Assembly (NCBI GenBank): GCA_022793975.1
Contig: JAAWDW010000106.1
Location: 1 to 6,453 of the forward strand
DNA length: 6,453 nt
Direction of reading: 5' to 3'
Origin: Bacillota bacterium
GTDB taxonomy: Bacteria > Bacillota > Clostridia > Peptostreptococcales > Anaerovoracaceae
A model generated the notes under the pieces. It was not told the DNA's origin, searched no databases, and saw only the letters and a program-made list of their open reading frames with translations. Position numbers and translations under genes: made by a program. Positions 1 through 5,704 of the stretch are shown in pieces (the stretch's first letter is position 1; every line of letters starts with the position of its first letter).

Positions 1-62
1 CTTTTTATATTTTTATTTTAAAAATTCATCTTAAAAGATACTTGGGAAATTGTAAGGTGATA

Positions 63-728
63 TTACGCTTGCTTTACAGCGGTATTTTGCAACTGCTCTT
101 TTCTGATAAGCGGTAATGCAATAAGTGCGGGGATTATAAAAAACCATACGGTTTCAAAGCCGAAGCTTTGTATCAGAATGCACGAGAGCATTACGCCGAG
201 GTGAAATGACACGAGTGTGCCTGTGAAGAACAGCGCTCTGTCAACGGATTCGGCGTTCTTGTCGAGAATATAGTCAGTGAGTCCGGTAACCGCTTGCCTG
301 AAATTGTTTGTTGAAAATATGCTGGCGCTTACGAAGCCGCGCGCACCGGGAAAGGAGTTCCACTGGAAGCTCATAATAAAGAATATTGGCCAAAGTGCGA
401 CAACCGCATTGAGATGTTCAGGCATAAAACCGAGAAGAATAATACCTGCAATGTCGACAATGACACTCACTGTTTTGACATTAAGACTTGTGCGTTTTAT
501 GATTATTCGCGGAATTGCGACTCCGAAAGCGTAAAGAATCATTGCGATTACGCGCAGAGTAATGTGGTATAAATCGCCTCCGACTATTGCAATTGCAAGT
601 TCCGCTAGGTTTGAAGTCTGGGCAGAGCCGAGGACTCCTGTTCGCAGCGTTGCAAAGCCAGCCATTGAGCCGCCGATAAAAGTCATTATGTAAAAGATTT
701 TTTGTTCGAGTGTAAAATATTTTCCCAT
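63..728 (-). CDS. YoaK/DUF1275-family integral membrane protein
   Basis: Complete 221-residue protein, within the usual 200-240 residue range of the YoaK (DUF1275) family, whose biochemical role is not established. About six hydrophobic segments are visible, roughly at residues 11-30, 56-77, 86-102, 106-122, 167-187 and 191-207, so it should sit in the cytoplasmic membrane. Family-like features are the N-terminal GGSMAGFATLRTG stretch, a QTSN motif (37-40) where most members have TGN, and a second-half repeat-like TNNFRQAVTGL (140-150). The start at 728 fits the family N-terminus, but no Shine-Dalgarno sequence precedes it; the upstream bases are only A-rich. A promoter-like element ends 7 nt before the ATG, suggesting a very short or absent leader. 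It is transcribed divergently from pcrA and is probably monocistronic to the left as far as can be seen. No clear terminator is visible in the 62 nt after its stop. Family assignment is by eye and fairly secure; function is unknown. Confidence 0.85.
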   Translation of the reverse strand: MGKYFTLEQKIFYIMTFIGGSMAGFATLRTGVLGSAQTSNLAELAIAIVGGDLYHITLRVIAMILYAFGVAIPRIIIKRTSLNVKTVSVIVDIAGIILLGFMPEHLNAVVALWPIFFIMSFQWNSFPGARGFVSASIFSTNNFRQAVTGLTDYILDKNAESVDRALFFTGTLVSFHLGVMLSCILIQSFGFETVWFFIIPALIALPLIRKEQLQNTAVKQA

Positions 729-735
729 AGTTTTT

Positions 736-764
736 ATTATATGATGTATATTGTTTAGAGTCGA
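736..764 (-). promoter_or_regulatory. Candidate sigma-A-type promoter for the DUF1275 gene
   Basis: Read on the minus strand, a perfect -10 TATAAT (741-736) lies 17 nt downstream of TCGACT (764-759), which matches the TTGACA -35 consensus at 4 of 6 positions. The -10 ends 7 nt before the ATG of the DUF1275 gene, so initiation at the usual distance would fall on or within one or two bases of the start codon. This agrees with the absence of a Shine-Dalgarno sequence. AT-rich DNA produces TATAAT by chance, so this remains a prediction. Confidence 0.45.
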
Positions 765-776
765 TTATTTCAGTAA

Positions 777-926
777 ACCGTCGGATTTTCGGATACCTTG
801 CAAATTATATTACAATCGGCGGTAAAAGTCAATGTTGATGCTTTTAGTACATTTAATGATAAAATTGAATTGGATTCATATATTAGGGACTTAGCAAAAG
901 CAAAAGCGGCAATCCCAAAATATTAA
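777..926 (+). other. Start-less open stretch, possible gene remnant
   Basis: A plus-strand frame is open from just after TAA at 774-776 to TAA at 924-926. It has no in-frame ATG and no ribosome binding site. The last part reads like ordinary protein: FSTFNDKIELDSYIRDLAKA, then KAAIPKY and stop, with charged and helical composition and common codons. It could be the 3' tail of a decayed gene, but 49 open codons can arise by chance and I do not recognise a family. Low confidence. Confidence 0.15.
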
Positions 927-948
927 CAAGAAATTTTATACAATTCAC

Positions 949-977
949 TTTAGAACAAATGTTTTTTATGGTATACT
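949..977 (+). promoter_or_regulatory. Candidate extended -10 promoter for pcrA-ligA
   Basis: A TATACT -10 box (972-977) is preceded by TGG (969-971), giving an extended TGnTATACT element. TTTAGA (949-954), matching TTGACA at 4 of 6 positions, lies 17 nt upstream. Transcription would begin near 983-985, leaving a leader of about 200 nt before the pcrA ATG. It is the best plus-strand promoter I can find in the intergenic region, and it coincides with a LexA-box-like palindrome. Confidence 0.55.
952..965. promoter_or_regulatory. Candidate LexA (SOS/Cheo-type) operator
   Basis: AGAACAAATGTTTT fits the Bacillus-type LexA/DinR consensus CGAACRNRYGTTYC at all defined positions except the two outermost bases. 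The core is GAAC (953-956), a four-base AAAT spacer, and GTTT (961-964). The site overlaps the -35 hexamer and spacer of the predicted pcrA promoter, where a repressor would block RNA polymerase. The match is direct from sequence; LexA binding is inferred from the known SOS box of Firmicutes and from SOS control of the pcrA homologue uvrD in Escherichia coli. Confidence 0.5.
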
Positions 978-1012
978 AAAAAGTGCAAATGTAGTGGGGA
1001 TTTAGTTTTTAT

Positions 1013-1055
1013 ACTGCAGAATACATATTGCAGCAGTGCAGGACAGACATTGCAG
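1013..1055 (+). repeat. Four ANTGCAG direct repeats in the pcrA leader
   Basis: ACTGCAG (1013), ATTGCAG (1027), AGTGCAG (1035) and ATTGCAG (1049) occur within 43 nt, with start-to-start spacing of 14, 8 and 14 nt. Because TGCA is self-complementary, the copies can also pair in RNA. For example, ATACTGCA (1011-1018) can pair with TGCA plus GTAT (1051-1060, two bases bulged). They lie downstream of the predicted transcription start. They could be a protein-binding array or a structured leader; the function is unknown. Confidence 0.4.
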
Positions 1056-1073
1056 AGTATCGGAGTGTATAGT
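1044..1073 (+). promoter_or_regulatory. Weak second promoter candidate upstream of pcrA
   Basis: CAGACA (1044-1049, 4 of 6 matches to TTGACA) and TATAGT (1068-1073, 5 of 6 matches to TATAAT) are separated by 18 nt. Initiation would fall near 1080, about 100 nt before the pcrA ATG. The fourth ANTGCAG repeat starts at the end of the -35 hexamer, so a protein bound to the repeats could affect this promoter. Weaker than the 949-977 candidate because it lacks the extended -10 TGn. Confidence 0.25.
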
Positions 1074-1164
1074 AATAAATATTGTAAAAACGCAGAATGG
1101 ATATTAAAAAAAAGCAAAGGTGCGGCTAAAACGGTCAATAGTAAAACGAAGATACATTAATATT

Positions 1165-1170
1165 AGGAGA
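1165..1170 (+). promoter_or_regulatory. Ribosome binding site deciding the pcrA start
   Basis: AGGAGA lies 12 nt before the ATG at 1183 (slightly long spacing) and only 3 nt before an in-frame GTG at 1174. A further in-frame GTG at 1120 has no usable upstream site. The AGGAGA placement and the usual short PcrA N-terminus favour ATG 1183. Confidence 0.55.
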
Positions 1171-1182
1171 ACGGTGCGGGAG

Positions 1183-3486
1183 ATGACAATAAATAAAAGC
1201 GGTAATTATTTGGACAGATTAAACGATATGCAAAGAGAAGCGGCGCTTCATACGGAAGGACCGCTGCTTATCCTTGCGGGTGCGGGAAGCGGCAAGACAA
1301 GTACGATGACGTGCCGAATAGTGCGCCTGATAGAACAGGGTGTAAATCCATATAATATTCTCGCAGTAACATTTACAAACAAGGCGGCAAATGAAATGAG
1401 AGAAAGAGTCGAAGAACTGATAGAGGAGCTTCCGGAGCTTATGATGTCGCCTGCGGATATTTTCGGAATGTGGATTCAGACATTTCATTCCGCATGTCTC
1501 AGAATACTCCGGGTGAATGCGGAGCGTCTCGGTTACGAGAGAAACTTTGCGGTGTACGACCCGCAGGATCAGAAAACTGTTATTAAAAATATAGCAAAAG
1601 AACAAAATATAGACGATAAGAAATTCACACCGTCTTACCTCCTTTCAATAATAAGTGACTGTAAGAACAAGGGACAGAACGCGGATGATTACATAAATGC
1701 ACATGGCGAGGACTTCAGGACGAAAATCATATACAGTGTGTATAGAGCCTACGAAAACACACTGCGCAGAAATAATGCTATGGATTTTGACGATTTGCTT
1801 CTCAATACCGTGAAACTGCTTTCGGAAAATGAAGATGTTCTTGCACGCTATCAAAGCAGATTCAGATATATAATGGTAGATGAATATCAGGATACTAACT
1901 ACATACAGTATAAATTTGTGCATATGCTTGCAAGCGGACATAGCAATATATGCGTTGTCGGGGACGATGATCAGTGTATATATGAATGGCGCGGTGCGGA
2001 TATAAGGAATATTCTTGATTTTGAGCGCGATTTCAAAGGTACGAAAGTGATAAAACTTGAACAGAATTATCGCTCGTACGGAAATATACTTGATGCTGCG
2101 CACTCGGTTATCTCCCATAATAAAGGCAGAAAAGCAAAGAAACTTTGGACAGCAAAAGATGCGGGAGACAAAGTAATATATTACAGAGCAGACAGCGAGA
2201 AGGATGAAGCAAACTATATTGCCAGGGAGATAGACAGGTTTGTCGGCAGAGTGCTTACGGTAGGATATGAGGGCGGTGAAGCAGCGGAGGGCAGAAAACT
2301 TGAATACCGTGATTTCGCAGTACTTTACAGGACAAATGCACAGTCGAGAAATTTTGAAGACGCTTTTTCAAGAAATGATATTCCGTACAGAGTACTGGGA
2401 GGATTAAGATATTACGACAGAAAAGAAATAAAAGATATGATGGCGTATATGCGGCTTGCTCACAACAGCGCTGATGATTTATCGCTTATGCGTATAATAA
2501 ATGAGCCAAAACGCGGAATCGGTGATAAAACAGTTGAAAAACTGAGGGCGCTTGCGAATGTGCGAGGCCAGAGTATGTTTGACGCACTCTGTGACGAAGA
2601 TGTGCTTTATGCTCTTCCGGCAAAAGCTGTTTCGAGCGTTGCGGAGATGCTTAAGGTGATAAAGGAATGTGCGGATGAAAAGGAAAATCTGAGAGTTTCC
2701 GATATATACGATACGCTGCTTGTGCGTACGGGATATCTTAAGTCACTTGAAGATCAGAATACTGTTGAAGCCGATGGAAGGATAGAAAACCTGCTGGAAT
2801 TCAAATCGGTAATATCTGAGTATGAAAAGGATGACCCGGAACTTTCGCTTGAAGAGTTTATGGAGAAAGTGGCGCTGATTTCCGATGTTGATAATCACGA
2901 TGCAGATGAAAATGCAGTTGTTCTGATGACAATGCACAGCGCAAAAGGTCTTGAATTTCCGGTGGTATTCCTGCCGGGAATGGAAGATGGACTGTTTCCG
3001 GGATGGCGCGCTTATGAGAAGCCCGATGGACTTGAAGAGGAAAGGCGACTTTGTTATGTGGGAATGACGAGAGCAAAGGACAGACTTTATCTGACGAGTG
3101 CGGCGGTGCGGACACTTTACGGTAAAACGGACTATACGAGAGAATCACAATTTTTGCGGGAAGTAGATAAAAAACTGATAGACGGGGACGCTATATATGA
3201 CGGCAGGAAGCGCGGAGGTTTTGATGGTTTCGGAGGTTTGGACGGCTATACGAACAGCATACCGGCAGCAAAACCATTTGACAGCCTGAAATATGCAAAG
3301 CAAGAAGTCAAGAGCAGAGGCAGCGGTGGTGCAGAAGTGTCTTATATGCAGGGTGACGAGGTATCGCACGGCAAATTCGGACACGGACTTGTTATAGAGT
3401 CGGACGACCGCACGGTAACTGTTATGTTCGACAGTGTCGGACTGAAAAAACTTGCAAAAGACATAGCGCCGCTGAAGAAACTGTAA
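1183..3486 (+). CDS. pcrA: ATP-dependent DNA helicase PcrA (UvrD/Rep family, SF1A)
   Basis: This 3'-5' SF1A DNA helicase of 767 residues unwinds DNA in repair and plasmid or chromosome replication and dislodges stalled protein complexes. The helicase motifs are complete: Q-motif LNDMQREA (13-20), Walker A GAGSGKT (33-39), Ia TFTNKAANEM (63-72), Ib QTFHSA (99-104), Walker B DEYQDTN (233-239), III GDDDQCIYEWRGAD (260-273, Cys in place of the commoner Ser), IV LEQNYRS (292-298), V TMHSAKGLEF (583-592) and VI EEERRLCYVGMTRA (618-631). A glycine-rich linker (about 678-690) leads to a C-terminal Tudor-like domain (about 724-764), which in PcrA contacts RNA polymerase. A short extra segment, about 354-371, separates motif IV from the FAVLYRTNAQSR region. 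The open frame extends upstream to a GTG at 1120, but the ATG at 1183 gives the normal N-terminus and the better ribosome site. First gene of a probable pcrA-ligA unit, with a candidate LexA-regulated promoter. Confidence 0.96.
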   Translation: MTINKSGNYLDRLNDMQREAALHTEGPLLILAGAGSGKTSTMTCRIVRLIEQGVNPYNILAVTFTNKAANEMRERVEELIEELPELMMSPADIFGMWIQTFHSACLRILRVNAERLGYERNFAVYDPQDQKTVIKNIAKEQNIDDKKFTPSYLLSIISDCKNKGQNADDYINAHGEDFRTKIIYSVYRAYENTLRRNNAMDFDDLLLNTVKLLSENEDVLARYQSRFRYIMVDEYQDTNYIQYKFVHMLASGHSNICVVGDDDQCIYEWRGADIRNILDFERDFKGTKVIKLEQNYRSYGNILDAAHSVISHNKGRKAKKLWTAKDAGDKVIYYRADSEKDEANYIAREIDRFVGRVLTVGYEGGEAAEGRKLEYRDFAVLYRTNAQSRNFEDAFSRNDIPYRVLGGLRYYDRKEIKDMMAYMRLAHNSADDLSLMRIINEPKRGIGDKTVEKLRALANVRGQSMFDALCDEDVLYALPAKAVSSVAEMLKVIKECADEKENLRVSDIYDTLLVRTGYLKSLEDQNTVEADGRIENLLEFKSVISEYEKDDPELSLEEFMEKVALISDVDNHDADENAVVLMTMHSAKGLEFPVVFLPGMEDGLFPGWRAYEKPDGLEEERRLCYVGMTRAKDRLYLTSAAVRTLYGKTDYTRESQFLREVDKKLIDGDAIYDGRKRGGFDGFGGLDGYTNSIPAAKPFDSLKYAKQEVKSRGSGGAEVSYMQGDEVSHGKFGHGLVIESDDRTVTVMFDSVGLKKLAKDIAPLKKL

Positions 3487-3498
3487 GCTGCAGTTAAA

Positions 3499-3533
3499 TA
3501 TTTAAAGCGCGTAAGATGCGCCGTTGTTAAATA
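3499..3533 (+). other. Imperfect hairpin between pcrA and ligA
   Basis: TATTTAA (3499-3505) is complementary to TTAAATA (3527-3533). Inside it, GCGCG (3507-3511) can pair with TGCGC (3517-3521) around a TAAGA loop, with unpaired bases on the 3' side. No U-run follows, so it is not a standard intrinsic terminator. It may be a weak attenuator, an RNA-processing or stability element, or chance. Confidence 0.3.
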
Positions 3534-3561
3534 AAATGCTGAAAACGGAGAAGACAGACAA

Positions 3562-5631
3562 ATGGAGAATTCCGTAAAAAGAATGAAAGAACTCGTGCAG
3601 ATTCTGAATGATGCAGCAAGGGCATATTATCAGGAGAGTCGCGAGATAATGACGAATTTTGAATATGATAAACTGTATGATGAGCTTCTGGCACTCGAAA
3701 AAGAGAGCGGGACGGTGCTTGCAGGAAGCCCGACTGTAAATGTGGGCTACGAAGTGCTGAGCAGTTTGCCGAAAGAAGCACATCCGTCGAAAATGCTCTC
3801 TCTTGACAAGACGAAAGATAGAGAAGAACTTGCGGCTTGGCTTGGTGAACAGCGAGGAGTATTGTCATGGAAGCTTGACGGTCTTACAATAGTTCTTACT
3901 TATGAGGGCGGCGAGCTTGTAAAGGCAGTAACGCGCGGAAACGGTCAGATCGGAGAAGTTGTGACACAGAATGTAAAAGTATTTGCAAATGTTCCCGTGA
4001 ATATAGCATATAAGGGACGGCTTGTACTGCGCGGAGAAGCACTCATAAAGTATTCGGATTTCGAGAAAATAAATGCGGAAATAGAAGATGCGGACGCAAA
4101 ATATAAAAATCCGCGAAATTTGTGCAGCGGCAGTGTAAGACAGCTGAACAGCAGGATAACAGCGGAGCGCAGAGTACATTTTTATGCTTTTTCACTGGTG
4201 AGTACAGAGCCGCTGGATAAAGCAGATGACGGTTCTGAGAATGCTGTGCCGTCAGTACAGGATAAAATAAATTTATCAGACGGCGGTGCAGGTGCGGTTT
4301 ATTTCGGCAATTCACGACTTGCGCAGTTTGAATGGCTTGCACAGCAGGGTTTTGATGTTGTGGAGCACGTGTCTGTTTCTGCGGAAAATATAAAAGAGGC
4401 GATTGAAGAATTTGCACAAAAAGTAAAAAAGAGCGACCTGCCATCAGACGGACTTGTATTAACATACGATGATATAGAATACGGATATTCACTCGGAAGT
4501 ACATCAAAATTTCCGCGTGATTCGATTGCGTTCAAATGGAAAGATGAAACGGCGGAAACAACACTGCTTGAAATAGAATGGAGCGCATCAAGAACAGGGC
4601 TCATAAATCCGGTTGCGATATTTGATCCTGTGGATATAGAAGGAAGTACGGTGTCACGTGCGTCCGTTCATAATGTAAGCATAGTAAAGGAACTTGAACT
4701 TGGCATCGGAGATACTATTTCCGTGTATAAAGCTAATATGATCATTCCGCAGATAGCGGAAAACTTGACAAGAAGCGGCAGCCTTGAAATACCCGGTAAA
4801 TGTCCGGTATGCGGTGAGCACACCGAGATCAGAAGTGAAAACGGAGTAGAAACTCTTGTCTGTGTTAACGCTGACTGCCTTGCCAAGCAAATAAAATGGT
4901 TTACGCTCTTCGTTTCGCGTGACGCGATGAATATAGAGGGCCTTTCCGAAGCGACTATAGAAAAATTGATAGCAATGAGACTTATAGCGGAACCTGCTGA
5001 TCTTTTCTGTGTGGAAAATTATAAGAATGAAATTACAAATATGGAAGGTTTCGGTGAAAAATCGTTTGCAAACCTCGTGACTTCGGTTGAAAGAGCGAGA
5101 AACACGACTGCGGCAAGACTTCTTTACAGTCTGGGAATACCGGGAATAGGTACTGCAAACGCAAATCTTATAAGCCGCGCCTGTAGAAACGACTGGGAGC
5201 GCATTAAAAATATAACGAGGGAAGAACTCATAGAAATAGATGGTATAGGAAGTATTATGGCGGACAATTATCGTGCGTTTTTTGATAATCCCGAAAAGCG
5301 CAGGATTGCGGAAGACATATATAAGCAGGTTATCATAGAGCGGGAATTCGAAGCGGACGGGGAAGAAAATTCAGATATAGCAGGCAGGACATTTGTCGTG
5401 ACCGGTTCACTTTCTTATTTTAAAAATAGAGATGAGCTGAAAGAACTGATAACAAAGCTTGGCGGTAAGGTAGCAGGTTCGGTATCGAAAAAGACCGATT
5501 ACCTCATAAACAACGACATAGCATCTGGCTCGTCGAAAAATAAATCAGCAAAAGAAAACGGCGTACCGATAATAACAGAAGAACAGTTCATAGCAGAAAT
5601 TTTGAAAGATACGCAGCTGCTCAGAGATTAG
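3562..5631 (+). CDS. ligA: NAD+-dependent DNA ligase LigA, divergent type
   Basis: A 689-residue ligase (Escherichia coli LigA has 671) that uses NAD+ to seal nicks in replication and repair. All domains are present: Ia (about 1-65), adenylation domain with WKLDG (Lys104 is the AMP-accepting lysine), TRGNG (124-128), LRGEA (156-160) and NPRN...SVRQLN (183-196), OB fold (about 330-405), Cys4 zinc finger (C414, C417, C434, C439), helix-hairpin-helix repeats (about 490-575) and BRCT (about 606-682). By-eye alignment to E. coli LigA shows unusual changes: His23 to Tyr23, Asp32 to Asn32, Glu113 to Ser102, Asp138 to Asn127, Arg277 to Lys290, and the motif IV lysine Lys290 to Thr301. Lys115, Asp117, Glu173, Arg200, Arg208, Asp285 and Lys314 have counterparts. 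A polar insert lies at about 215-250. The ATG has a GGAGAA site (3547-3552) 9 nt upstream. It follows pcrA by 75 nt, the order known in Bacillus. The changes look family-wide rather than decay, since the frame is intact. Confidence 0.93.
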   Translation: MENSVKRMKELVQILNDAARAYYQESREIMTNFEYDKLYDELLALEKESGTVLAGSPTVNVGYEVLSSLPKEAHPSKMLSLDKTKDREELAAWLGEQRGVLSWKLDGLTIVLTYEGGELVKAVTRGNGQIGEVVTQNVKVFANVPVNIAYKGRLVLRGEALIKYSDFEKINAEIEDADAKYKNPRNLCSGSVRQLNSRITAERRVHFYAFSLVSTEPLDKADDGSENAVPSVQDKINLSDGGAGAVYFGNSRLAQFEWLAQQGFDVVEHVSVSAENIKEAIEEFAQKVKKSDLPSDGLVLTYDDIEYGYSLGSTSKFPRDSIAFKWKDETAETTLLEIEWSASRTGLINPVAIFDPVDIEGSTVSRASVHNVSIVKELELGIGDTISVYKANMIIPQIAENLTRSGSLEIPGKCPVCGEHTEIRSENGVETLVCVNADCLAKQIKWFTLFVSRDAMNIEGLSEATIEKLIAMRLIAEPADLFCVENYKNEITNMEGFGEKSFANLVTSVERARNTTAARLLYSLGIPGIGTANANLISRACRNDWERIKNITREELIEIDGIGSIMADNYRAFFDNPEKRRIAEDIYKQVIIEREFEADGEENSDIAGRTFVVTGSLSYFKNRDELKELITKLGGKVAGSVSKKTDYLINNDIASGSSKNKSAKENGVPIITEEQFIAEILKDTQLLRD

Positions 5632-5690
5632 AAGAAAGCAGTCAAGGTATAAATACAGAAAGTAAAATTAAACATACAAAATTCGTCAAG

Positions 5691-5696
5691 AGGAGG
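5691..5696 (+). promoter_or_regulatory. Strong ribosome binding site of the HypE-like gene
   Basis: A perfect AGGAGG stands 8 nt before the ATG at 5705, the best Shine-Dalgarno sequence in the window. It fixes the start of the truncated downstream gene. The 73-nt gap after ligA shows no terminator, consistent with co-transcription. Confidence 0.85.
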
Positions 5697-5704
5697 ATAA
5701 ACGT

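Larger units (their letters stand above)
729..1182. other. Divergent intergenic region between the DUF1275 gene and pcrA
   Basis: This 454-bp AT-rich stretch contains no convincing complete gene. From left to right it holds the DUF1275 promoter candidate, a start-less open stretch of 49 codons (777-926), a pcrA-facing extended -10 promoter with an overlapping LexA-box-like palindrome (949-977), and then the presumed pcrA 5' leader. The leader carries four ANTGCAG repeats, a possible second promoter and the pcrA ribosome binding site. No tRNA, riboswitch core or classical intrinsic terminator was recognised. Confidence 0.6.

Noticed and set aside
28..39. Small inverted repeat ATCTT-AA-AAGAT after the DUF1275 stop as a terminator
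   Set aside because: The stem is short and AT-rich with a loop too tight to form well, and no GC-rich stem is present.
277..534. Plus-strand open frame of 85 codons
   Set aside because: Lies entirely antisense to the DUF1275 gene, with no family resemblance and no ribosome site.
1097..1129. Ten-codon leader peptide (MDIKKKQRCG) before pcrA
   Set aside because: No Shine-Dalgarno sequence and no regulatory codon run or attenuator structure; such short frames are expected by chance.
950..1138. Minus-strand open frame of 62 codons opposite the pcrA leader
   Set aside because: No ribosome site, odd composition, and it covers the predicted promoter and repeats; best seen as chance.
1120..1182. 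N-terminal extension of PcrA from GTG at 1120
   Set aside because: The 21 extra residues are basic and unlike PcrA N-termini, and no spaced ribosome site precedes the GTG; AGGAGA at 1165-1170 supports ATG 1183.
5648..5653. TATAAA between ligA and the HypE-like gene as an internal promoter
   Set aside because: No acceptable -35 hexamer at 16-18 nt upstream; probably base composition.
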